A stretch of 6,713 nucleotides of DNA from Myxococcales bacterium (GTDB lineage: Bacteria > Myxococcota > Bradymonadia > UBA7976 > UBA1532), in NCBI GenBank assembly GCA_020430675.1, contig JAGQJJ010000225.1, positions 1 through 6,713 on the forward strand, written 5' to 3'. The translations under genes were made by a program, and so were the position numbers. Below, one piece after another: positions 1 to 4,486 of this stretch. The notes beneath the pieces are model-generated. The model was given only the letters and a program-made list of their open reading frames with translations. It did not search any database and was not told where the DNA came from. The first letter of the stretch is position 1; the number at the start of each line of letters is the position of its first letter.

Positions 1-1
1 A

Positions 2-223
2 GAGCCGCCCGAAGGCCCGCACTTCTATTGGCGGCTGCTCGGCCGGCGCGGCATGACCGGGCGCTTCACCGACCATGAGCTCGACACCCTGCTCGACCTC
101 AGCGCCGACCGCGAGGGCGGCCACGTGGTCTTCACCGCCGCCACCATGTTGCCCGACGCGCGCCGTTTTGCCGTCCTCGCCGGCGCCGCCCCCTCGGGGT
201 CGGCCGAAGCCGACGAAGACTGA
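2..223 (+). CDS. C-terminal end of an unrecognised protein (partial at window start)
   Basis: Reading from base 2 gives 73 codons with no stop until TGA at 221-223. The peptide begins EPPEGPHFYWRLLGRRGM and contains FTDHELDTLLDL, then a hydrophobic stretch around HVVFTAATMLP, and ends in an acidic tail (SAEADED). It looks like a real protein C-terminus: codons are G/C-ending, and the stop is followed 8 bases later by the Shine-Dalgarno of the next gene. The start lies outside the window. I do not recognise the family. The gene ends 19 bases before the likely kinase start, so the two are probably co-transcribed. The alternative kinase start at base 75 would overlap this frame almost entirely, which argues for this reading. 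Confidence 0.6.
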   Translation, partial: EPPEGPHFYWRLLGRRGMTGRFTDHELDTLLDLSADREGGHVVFTAATMLPDARRFAVLAGAAPSGSAEADED

Positions 224-231
224 GCGCGCGC

Positions 232-236
232 AGGAG
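232..236 (+). promoter_or_regulatory. Shine-Dalgarno that sets a TTG start for the kinase
   Basis: AGGAG lies six bases (tttcgc) before a TTG at 243-245, in frame with the kinase and shortly before its conserved IGPYSVEGRLGTGGMG segment. No ATG or GTG in the kinase frame between the upstream stop codon and the P-loop is as well placed. The upstream ATG at 75 has no comparable site and would add a low-complexity Pro/Ser/Thr leader that is a frame-shifted reading of the previous gene. Confidence 0.65.
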
Positions 237-242
237 TTTCGC

Positions 243-1457
243 TTGGCCGCGCGGCTTCCCCGATATATCGGACCCTACTCGGTCGAAGGGCGGCTGGGCA
301 CCGGCGGCATGGGCATCGTGCTCTATGCGCGCCACCGCCTGCTCGCGCGCGAGGTGGCGATCAAGATTCGCCATCGGGCCGATGCGGGTGAAGAGGTGCT
401 GCTCGCCGAGCGCTTCCGGCAGGGCGCGGTGCTGCAAGCCGAGCTCGACCACATGCATGTGGCGCGGGTCTTCGATTACCTCGAATCGCCCATGTTTCAG
501 GCCATCGTGATGGAGTACCTGCCCGGCGGCTCGCTCGAAGACCGCCTGCGCAGCACCGATGGTCCGCTGCCCATCCCCATGGCGGTCGACATCGGCATCC
601 GCGCCGCCGACGCCATGGCCTATGCCCATCGCCGCGGCGTCATCCACCGCGACATCAAGCCGGCCAACCTGATGCTGGTCGACGCCGACGATCCGGGCAC
701 GGTGCGCATCACCGACTTCGGGGTGGCCAAGGCGTTGGAGCGCAGCCCCGATCTGACCGTCGCCGGGGCCAATGTGGGCACGCTCTGGTACATGCCGCCC
801 GAGCAGTTCAACCAAGAGGAGCCCACGCCGCTGGCCGACGTCTACTCTCTGGGCGCGACGATCTACGAGATGCTGACCGGGCAGATCCCATTCGAGGCGC
901 CCGACACCTCTGAGATCTTCCGCCGGTTCCTCGATGGCGTGCCGCCGCCGCCCATCCTGGGCCGCAACCCGTTCGTGCCGCCGACCGTCGCCGCCGTCGT
1001 CGAGACCGCGCTGGCCCTGCAGCCCGAACACCGGGTGCCCTCAGCGGCCGTGCTCGCTTTGCTGCTGCGCGCGGTGGCCGAGAGCGAGTCGATCAGCATC
1101 GAAGACACCGCCGCCCGCCGCTTGCTGGCGCAGGCCAACGAGGTCGAGGTCAGCCGCATTTTGCGCGGGCTCGGCGGCACGGTCGGCCGCGAGGTGGCCC
1201 AGGCCCTCGCCGCGTTTGAGAGCCGCCTGCTCGGCGGCGTCGCCGTGACGCGCGTCGACGCGCTGACGACCGATGTGCCCACGCCCCGAGCCGAGCCGGT
1301 CGAGTCCGACGACTTCTTCTCCACCGATGGCTCAGCCGCGGCGTTCGACGAGTTCGACGACGACGTGCTGACCCCGGCGCCGCGCCGTCTCACCATCTCC
1401 GACGACGAAGAGGACTCGACGATGGTGACTGACATGCCCGCGCTCGACGACGACTGA
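243..1457 (+). CDS. Hanks-type serine/threonine protein kinase
   Basis: Predicted cytosolic Ser/Thr kinase of 404 residues (TTG start) that would transfer ATP gamma-phosphate to protein Ser/Thr. Visible motifs are: glycine loop GTGGMG (19-24), VAIK with ATP-anchoring Lys41, catalytic loop HRDIKPAN (135-142; Asp137, Asn142), DFG (158-160), a GT-x-WYMPPEQ segment in the APE position (179-188), and ADVYSLG (198-204). The kinase domain ends near residue 270. It is followed by a mostly helical region and a strongly acidic, Ser/Thr-containing tail (SDDFFSTD and further Asp/Glu clusters) that ends in DDD. I see no transmembrane helix, PASTA or other sensor domain. The odd point is the alpha-C position: the segment aligns as RFRQGA where most kinases have RFRREA, so the usual Glu appears to be Gly61. 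It sits 19 bases downstream of the preceding gene and converges on the next. Family assignment is secure; substrate and signal are unknown. Confidence 0.93.
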   Translation: MAARLPRYIGPYSVEGRLGTGGMGIVLYARHRLLAREVAIKIRHRADAGEEVLLAERFRQGAVLQAELDHMHVARVFDYLESPMFQAIVMEYLPGGSLEDRLRSTDGPLPIPMAVDIGIRAADAMAYAHRRGVIHRDIKPANLMLVDADDPGTVRITDFGVAKALERSPDLTVAGANVGTLWYMPPEQFNQEEPTPLADVYSLGATIYEMLTGQIPFEAPDTSEIFRRFLDGVPPPPILGRNPFVPPTVAAVVETALALQPEHRVPSAAVLALLLRAVAESESISIEDTAARRLLAQANEVEVSRILRGLGGTVGREVAQALAAFESRLLGGVAVTRVDALTTDVPTPRAEPVESDDFFSTDGSAAAFDEFDDDVLTPAPRRLTISDDEEDSTMVTDMPALDDD

Positions 1458-1483
1458 GGACACAGCACAGCGTCATCAGCCGG

Positions 1484-1894
1484 TCAGGTTCCCTCGCCCG
1501 TGCCCGTCGACTCAGGCACCCGCGCCCCGACGCCGAAAGCGTAGGCCGCTTCGTCCGCCGCGTCATCGCCGGCGCCAAGCTCGGTGATCGTCCACTTGCC
1601 TTCGAGCCCGCCGCCGCTGATCACGCCCCGATAGCGGCCGGGCGTCTCCGGATCGGGCCCACCGTCGATCGCCTGCTCGAAGCGCGTCACCTGGCCCGAC
1701 TCGTAGTCGAACGCAAAGGTGTGCGCTTCGGCCATATGGCGGGCCTGATCGAGCCGCACATGCACGCGGCGCAGGCCAAACGGCGTGGCCACGGCGATCT
1801 CGACGGTGCCGCGCGGATCGCGCACGCCGGCGATGGGGCAACGAGAGATCTGGCCGTGGAAGTGAAGATCGAGATGGCCTTCGAGAATGCGCAT
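1484..1894 (-). CDS. Small conserved-looking protein of unknown function (136 aa)
   Basis: The ATG at 1894 is preceded by a strong GAGGAGG Shine-Dalgarno, which I prefer over the longer frame that runs back to 2146 through the GNAT gene. The protein starts MRILEGHLDLHFHGQ and alternates hydrophobic and charged residues (TVEIAVATPFGLRRVHVRLD, HTFAFDYESGQVTRFEQ), suggesting a beta-rich fold. It ends in an acidic, Gly/Thr-rich tail. There is no signal peptide, membrane helix or motif that I can name. Its stop lies 26 bases from the convergent kinase stop, with no clear terminator between them. Its start faces the divergent GNAT-dehydrogenase operon across about 115 bases. Function is not inferred. 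Confidence 0.7.
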   Translation of the reverse strand: MRILEGHLDLHFHGQISRCPIAGVRDPRGTVEIAVATPFGLRRVHVRLDQARHMAEAHTFAFDYESGQVTRFEQAIDGGPDPETPGRYRGVISGGGLEGKWTITELGAGDDAADEAAYAFGVGARVPESTGTGEGT

Positions 1895-1975
1895 CACAGC
1901 CTCCTCGCGCGCAGAGAACGCGGCATGGTAGCGCGGATTGGGGCGCGTGCCACCCCAGAACCGGCGCGTCGCGCC

Positions 1976-2009
1976 TTGCAATCGAGCCGCGCCTGCGTAT
2001 CGTGTGCGC
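1976..2009 (+). promoter_or_regulatory. Putative promoter giving a leaderless GNAT transcript
   Basis: TTGCAA at 1976-1981 and TATCGT at 1998-2003 are separated by 16 bases, a reasonable match to a housekeeping -35/-10 pair in otherwise very GC-rich DNA. A start site about seven bases after the -10 would fall at the GTG at 2010, which is in frame with the acetyltransferase and has no Shine-Dalgarno. This suggests a leaderless mRNA. It is inference from sequence only, and the -10 match is imperfect. Confidence 0.35.
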
Positions 2010-2564
2010 GTGCTGGAGCGACCCCGACGCGAAACCGAAAGCTGGCGCGCCGCTGAGCCGCCGCCGATCGCGCTGCGCGCGGCCACGCGCGCCGACTCGG
2101 ATTTTGTCGCCGCCCTCGCCGACGAAGCGTTCGGCCATCTCGGCAATTACCGACGCATCCTCGCGGGCTGGTTCGCGCACGCTGGCGTGCACACCGAGAT
2201 CGCGCAATGCGGAGACGCCCTGCTCGGCTTCGTGATGTTCGCCTTCATCCGCGCCGACGAAGACCAGCCCCCCATCGCTGACATCGTGGCCATCGCGGTG
2301 CACCCCGCCGAGCGCCGCCGGGGCCTCGGCCGACGCCTGCTCGCAACCGCCTTGACGCGCATCTCGCACGCGGCGCCCCTGGTCGGGGCCAGCCGGGTCG
2401 GCCTCTCGGTCGCCGCCGACAACGTCGCCGCCCGGGCGCTCTTCGAATCGGCCGGCTTCCGCCATCTCGCCGCGGGCGACGGCCGCTATCCCAACGGCCA
2501 ACCCTATCTGCGCCTCGCACGGGCCCTGGTCGCGCCGCAAGACGCCCAGAGGAGAACGGCATGA
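2010..2564 (+). CDS. GNAT-family N-acetyltransferase
   Basis: Predicted acetyl-CoA-dependent acetyltransferase of about 184 residues; substrate unknown. From the GTG at 2010, the N-terminal strand IALRAATRADSDFV (20-33) is typical of the fold. The acetyl-CoA pyrophosphate-binding motif A is VHPAERRRGLGRRLL (97-111). The later GNAT strand and helix read LSVAADNVAARALFESAGF (132-150). The size matches single-domain GNATs. The start is uncertain: an upstream TTG at 1938 and GTGs at 1947 and 2004 are possible, but none has a good ribosome-binding site, and the 2010 GTG sits where a leaderless transcript would begin. The TGA stop overlaps the ATG of the isocitrate dehydrogenase gene (ATGA), so the two are co-transcribed and probably translationally coupled. 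Direct acetylation of a metabolic enzyme is possible from the pairing, but nothing in the sequence shows it. Confidence 0.85.
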   Translation: MLERPRRETESWRAAEPPPIALRAATRADSDFVAALADEAFGHLGNYRRILAGWFAHAGVHTEIAQCGDALLGFVMFAFIRADEDQPPIADIVAIAVHPAERRRGLGRRLLATALTRISHAAPLVGASRVGLSVAADNVAARALFESAGFRHLAAGDGRYPNGQPYLRLARALVAPQDAQRRTA

Positions 2565-3580
2565 GATATACAGTCACGCTGCTGCCGGGCGACGGCATCG
2601 GCCCCGAGGTCACCGCCGCCACGGTGCGCATCGTCGAGGCCACCGGCGTCGCCATCGACTGGGACACCCATCAAGCCGGCCTGCTCGCGGTCGAAGCCGG
2701 CGGCAGCACGCTGCCCGAGACCACCCTCGACTCCATCCGCCGCCACCGCGTCGCGCTCAAAGGCCCGATCACAACGCCGGTCGGCAAGGGCTTCAGCAGC
2801 GTCAACGTCGGGCTGCGCAAGGCGCTCAATACCTACGTCAGCCTGCGCCCGGTGCGCTCGTGGCCCGGCCTCAAGACGCGCCACGAAGGCGTCGATCTGG
2901 TCGTCTTCCGCGAGAACACCGAAGGCCTGTACGCCGGCCGCGAGCACGAGGTCATGCCCGGCGTGGTCGAGGCGCTCAAGATCATCACCGCCGACGCCAG
3001 CCGCCGCATCGCCCGCTACGCCTTCGAGTACGCGCGCTGGACGGGCCGCCGCAAGATCACCGTGGTGCACAAGGCCGCGGTCATGAAGCTCAGCGACGGC
3101 CTCTTCCTCGACATGTGCCGCGAGGTCGCCGCCGACTACCCGTTCATCGAGGTCGAAGAGCAGCCCATCGACCGCGTGGCGATGCAGCTCGTGCTCGACC
3201 CGTCGCGCTTCGACGTGCTGCTGATGGAGAACCTCTACGGCGACATCATCAGCGACCTGTGCTCGGGCCTGACCGGCGGCCTCGGCATCACGCCCGGCGC
3301 CAATATCGGCGACACCTGCGCGGTGTTCGAAGCCGTGCACGGCTCGGCGCCGGACATCGCGGGCCAGAACAAGGCCAACCCGATGGCCCTGACCCTCTCG
3401 GCGGCGATGATGCTGCGCCATATCGGCGAGCAGACCGCCGGCGCGCGCATCGAAGCGGCCATCGCCCGCGTGCTCGCTGACGGCGCCGTGCGCACCGGCG
3501 ACCTGGGCGGCCGCGCCAGCACCACCGAGATCACCGACGCGATCGTCGCCGCCCTGCCCGCGGCCGAGGAGGCCCGATGA
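2561..3580 (+). CDS. NAD-type isocitrate/isopropylmalate dehydrogenase family, probably isocitrate dehydrogenase
   Basis: A complete 339-residue protein of the decarboxylating beta-hydroxyacid dehydrogenase family. It most likely converts isocitrate to 2-oxoglutarate and CO2 in the TCA cycle. Visible are [11 protein letters not shown] (7-17); the substrate segment SVNVGLRK (80-87) with Ser80, Asn82 and Arg86 in the positions of E. coli Ser113, Asn115 and Arg119; Arg96; RENTEGLY (117-124); catalytic Lys171 in HKAAVMK; and NLYGDIISD (224-232) with metal-binding Asp228 and Asp232. HGSAPDIAG (260-268) carries the Asp-Ile pair of NAD-using members rather than the Lys-Tyr of NADP enzymes. One oddity is Ala173, where the family usually has Asn (HKANIMK/HKGNIMK). 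GGAGA precedes the ATG, which overlaps the GNAT stop. The stop in turn overlaps a further ATG at 3577. Homoisocitrate or isopropylmalate activity is less likely from the SVNVxLRK segment but not excluded. Confidence 0.9.
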   Translation: MRYTVTLLPGDGIGPEVTAATVRIVEATGVAIDWDTHQAGLLAVEAGGSTLPETTLDSIRRHRVALKGPITTPVGKGFSSVNVGLRKALNTYVSLRPVRSWPGLKTRHEGVDLVVFRENTEGLYAGREHEVMPGVVEALKIITADASRRIARYAFEYARWTGRRKITVVHKAAVMKLSDGLFLDMCREVAADYPFIEVEEQPIDRVAMQLVLDPSRFDVLLMENLYGDIISDLCSGLTGGLGITPGANIGDTCAVFEAVHGSAPDIAGQNKANPMALTLSAAMMLRHIGEQTAGARIEAAIARVLADGAVRTGDLGGRASTTEITDAIVAALPAAEEAR

Positions 3581-3612
3581 AAGCGCGCACTGTCACCCTG
3601 CTGCCCGGCGAC
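3577..3612 (+). pseudogene. First 12 codons of a second dehydrogenase-superfamily gene, cut at the junction
   Basis: An ATG at 3577 overlaps the isocitrate dehydrogenase stop (ATGA), follows a GGAGG Shine-Dalgarno, and begins [12 protein letters not shown]. This parallels the start of the gene before it ([14 protein letters not shown]). After GD the plus-strand reading loses all family resemblance (LIGRDLAGR and onward), while the minus strand becomes a clear PP2C sequence. The frame stays open to 3990, but the remainder is an antisense reading of minus-strand genes. I read this as the intact 5' end of a paralogous or related dehydrogenase, third gene of the operon, truncated by a rearrangement or assembly join. 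A chance resemblance is unlikely given the ribosome-binding site and the stop/start overlap. Confidence 0.6.
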
Positions 3613-3756
3613 CTCATCGGCCGCGACCTCGCCGGCCGCGTGCCCGCCCATGCCATCGGCCACGATGAACAGCCCCCGCTCCACGTCGACGTGGAAGGTG
3701 TCTTCGTTGTGAGCCCGCATCTGCCCCACATCACTTGCCGCCTGCGCGCTGATCAT
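3613..3756 (-). pseudogene. N-terminal fragment of a PP2C-family protein phosphatase, truncated
   Basis: The minus-strand frame from ATG 3756 reads [14 protein letters not shown] (8-21), then [18 protein letters not shown] (28-45). These are the first two PP2C signature blocks, with metal-binding Glu18-Asp19 and Asp34-Gly35. PP2C enzymes are metal-dependent Ser/Thr phosphatases of about 230-260 residues that reverse Hanks-kinase signalling. Only about 48 residues are present here. Homology stops near 3612, after which the frame reads through the antisense of the dehydrogenase operon. The fragment lacks most of the catalytic core and cannot be active as it stands. The ATG overlaps the stop of the 65-residue gene (ATGA) and has an AGG-type site upstream, so the N-terminus looks native to this gene train rather than a random fusion. 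Family is secure; the truncation may be biological or an assembly artefact. Confidence 0.8.
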
Positions 3757-3950
3757 GATGTCCTGCCTTCTGCCAGTGCCCCTCGGACAATCGTCCGCAG
3801 CGCCCGCAGCTCGCGGTGCGCGTGGTTCAAGCGCGCGTGCGCTTCCTTGCCGTCGCCATCCCCATCAACCGGCGACGCGATGTCCATCAACCCGTTGAGC
3901 CGCGCGTCGATGCGCAGCAGCAGGGCCCGGATGTCACTTGACCTGCTCAT
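3753..3950 (-). CDS. Small helical protein, 65 aa, unknown function
   Basis: Starts at ATG 3950 with GAGG seven bases upstream and ends in TGA overlapping the PP2C ATG. The sequence suggests two helices, [16 protein letters not shown] and an [19 protein letters not shown] region, joined by an Asp/Gly loop (DGDGDG). It could be a helical hairpin or small coiled-coil protein. The first ten residues, [10 protein letters not shown], are nearly identical to those of the cysteine-rich protein encoded just upstream (MSRSTDIRAL), because both lie in the 71-bp repeat. No known family recognised. The ATGA links on both sides and a proper ribosome-binding site support its being translated. Confidence 0.6.
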   Translation of the reverse strand: MSRSSDIRALLLRIDARLNGLMDIASPVDGDGDGKEAHARLNHAHRELRALRTIVRGALAEGRTS

Positions 3951-3990
3951 GGTCGTACCTCACTTCGCGGCCCACCGAGTAGTGAATTGA
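3920..3990 (-). repeat. 71-bp direct repeat, copy 1 (duplicated gene junction)
   Basis: Identical to copy 2 (496 bases to the right) at 68 of 71 positions; the differences are at 3927, 3936 and 3956. Read on the minus strand it carries 13 C-terminal codons ending SEVRP, the hairpin and Shine-Dalgarno, the ATGA overlap, and the first 10 codons of the 65-residue gene. Its boundary on the right ends at GAATTGA; beyond it the two copies diverge. Confidence 0.95.
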
Positions 3991-4003
3991 GGGTGATGTT
4001 CAT
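3947..4003 (-). CDS. 18-residue minicistron linking two genes
   Basis: ATG at 4003 overlaps the TGA of the cysteine-rich gene (ATGA) and is preceded by GAGGTG at good spacing. The peptide is [18 protein letters not shown], and its TGA overlaps the ATG of the 65-residue gene. Its last 13 residues repeat exactly the C-terminus of the 289-residue protein upstream. It is most simply a remnant of a duplicated gene end. Its job may be only to carry ribosomes from one stop to the next start across the hairpin. Whether the peptide itself has a function cannot be told. Confidence 0.5.
   Translation of the reverse strand: MNITLNSLLGGPRSEVRP
3959..3986 (-). promoter_or_regulatory. Hairpin overlapping the ribosome-binding site of the 65-residue gene
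   Basis: In the minus-strand RNA, TTCACT pairs with AGTGAG (one wobble), followed inward by a 3x3 internal loop and a CGG/CCG stem closed by TGGG. The 3' arm contains the start of the GTGAGG Shine-Dalgarno for ATG 3950. A ribosome translating the minicistron would open it, so the downstream gene may depend on upstream translation. Stems are short, so this is tentative. Confidence 0.35.
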
Positions 4004-4446
4004 GGGGCACCTCGGGTCAGGGCGACCAATGCCTGCAGGTCGCCGCGGGCACGGCAGGCGAGGATCGCGAGCCGCACGTCTGCGCCGCAGCCGAGCGCGC
4101 GGGCAACGGCGTTCTCAAGCCGTACCGCGCCCTGATCCTCGCCGTGGTTCACGGGCGCGCGAGTGATCCCGCGCTGCTCGAGCACGACGCGCTCGCAGTC
4201 GTCGCAGCACACGAGAAGCGCCTCGCCGTCATAGATGGTCCGACACCCACCCGGTCGGCCGCAGGCGTAACCGATGGCGCGGAGTCCCTCGGTCACATAG
4301 CCGGATGTCGCCAGCCGCACGATCTTGCCCAGGCTCCGGCCGCTGGTCTTCTCGGCGGCCGTCGGGCCGCCGCAGACTACGCAGGGCCTGCTCACCCATC
4401 CCGGTGGCAGCGTCGGCAGGGCTCGGATGTCAGTTGACCTGCTCAT
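4000..4446 (-). CDS. Cysteine-rich putative zinc-binding protein, 148 aa
   Basis: ATG at 4446 overlaps the stop of the 289-residue gene (ATGA), with GAGG seven bases upstream. Nine cysteines include CVVC (22-25), a C-x5-C (62-68) and CCDDC (80-84), with additional Cys120 and Cys131. The first two pairs and CxxC could make one or two zinc sites of zinc-ribbon type. The C-terminal 45 residues are predicted helical (AVRLENAVARALG, LQALVALT). The leading MSRSTDIRAL is shared with the 65-residue protein through the repeat. No named family recognised. A nucleic-acid-binding role is only a guess from the zinc motifs and phage-like surroundings. The gene lies exactly between the two repeat copies, as if inserted there or left by an unequal duplication. 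Confidence 0.7.
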   Translation of the reverse strand: MSRSTDIRALPTLPPGWVSRPCVVCGGPTAAEKTSGRSLGKIVRLATSGYVTEGLRAIGYACGRPGGCRTIYDGEALLVCCDDCERVVLEQRGITRAPVNHGEDQGAVRLENAVARALGCGADVRLAILACRARGDLQALVALTRGAP

Positions 4447-4486
4447 GGTCGCACCTCACTTCGCGGCCCACCGAGTAGTGAATTGA
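4416..4486 (-). repeat. 71-bp direct repeat, copy 2 (duplicated gene junction)
   Basis: Matches copy 1 with three substitutions and no gaps. On the minus strand it spans the last 13 codons of the 289-residue gene ([13 protein letters not shown]), the hairpin, the ribosome-binding site, the ATGA overlap and the first 10 codons of the cysteine-rich gene. Because this copy is the real end of a long gene, it is probably the parental copy. Confidence 0.95.

Noticed and set aside
75..242. N-terminal extension of the kinase from ATG 75
   Set aside because: The extension is low-complexity Pro/Ser/Thr, overlaps the upstream gene in another frame and lacks a ribosome-binding site. TTG 243 has AGGAG at ideal spacing.
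1458..1483. Bidirectional terminator between the convergent kinase and 136-residue genes
   Set aside because: Only 26 bases, with no stable inverted repeat or T-run.
1895..2009. Possible sigma-54 promoter (TGGCACG near 1950) for the minus-strand 136-residue gene
   Set aside because: The -24-like element is present, but the GC of the -12 element does not fall at the required spacing.
1563..2540. Long minus-strand frame of 325 codons opposite the GNAT gene
   Set aside because: Arg/Gly/Ala-rich shadow of the GNAT and of the 136-residue gene in another frame, with no family features.
2504..3421. Long minus-strand frame of 305 codons opposite isocitrate dehydrogenase
   Set aside because: Biased His/Arg/Asp/Ala composition typical of antisense to a GC-rich gene; the plus strand encodes an unmistakable enzyme.
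3235..3756. A 173-codon minus-strand frame starting with the PP2C signature
   Set aside because: Only the first ~48 codons resemble PP2C. The rest is antisense to the well-supported dehydrogenase gene, open merely because of high GC. Annotated instead as a truncated fragment.
3577..3990. A 137-codon plus-strand frame starting [12 protein letters not shown]
   Set aside because: After 12 codons it is an antisense reading of the PP2C fragment and the 65-residue gene, with no dehydrogenase similarity.
3920..4486. CRISPR-like array or transposon ends
   Set aside because: Only two long direct copies with coding content and a 425-base interval holding a gene; no inverted ends, target duplication or further repeats.
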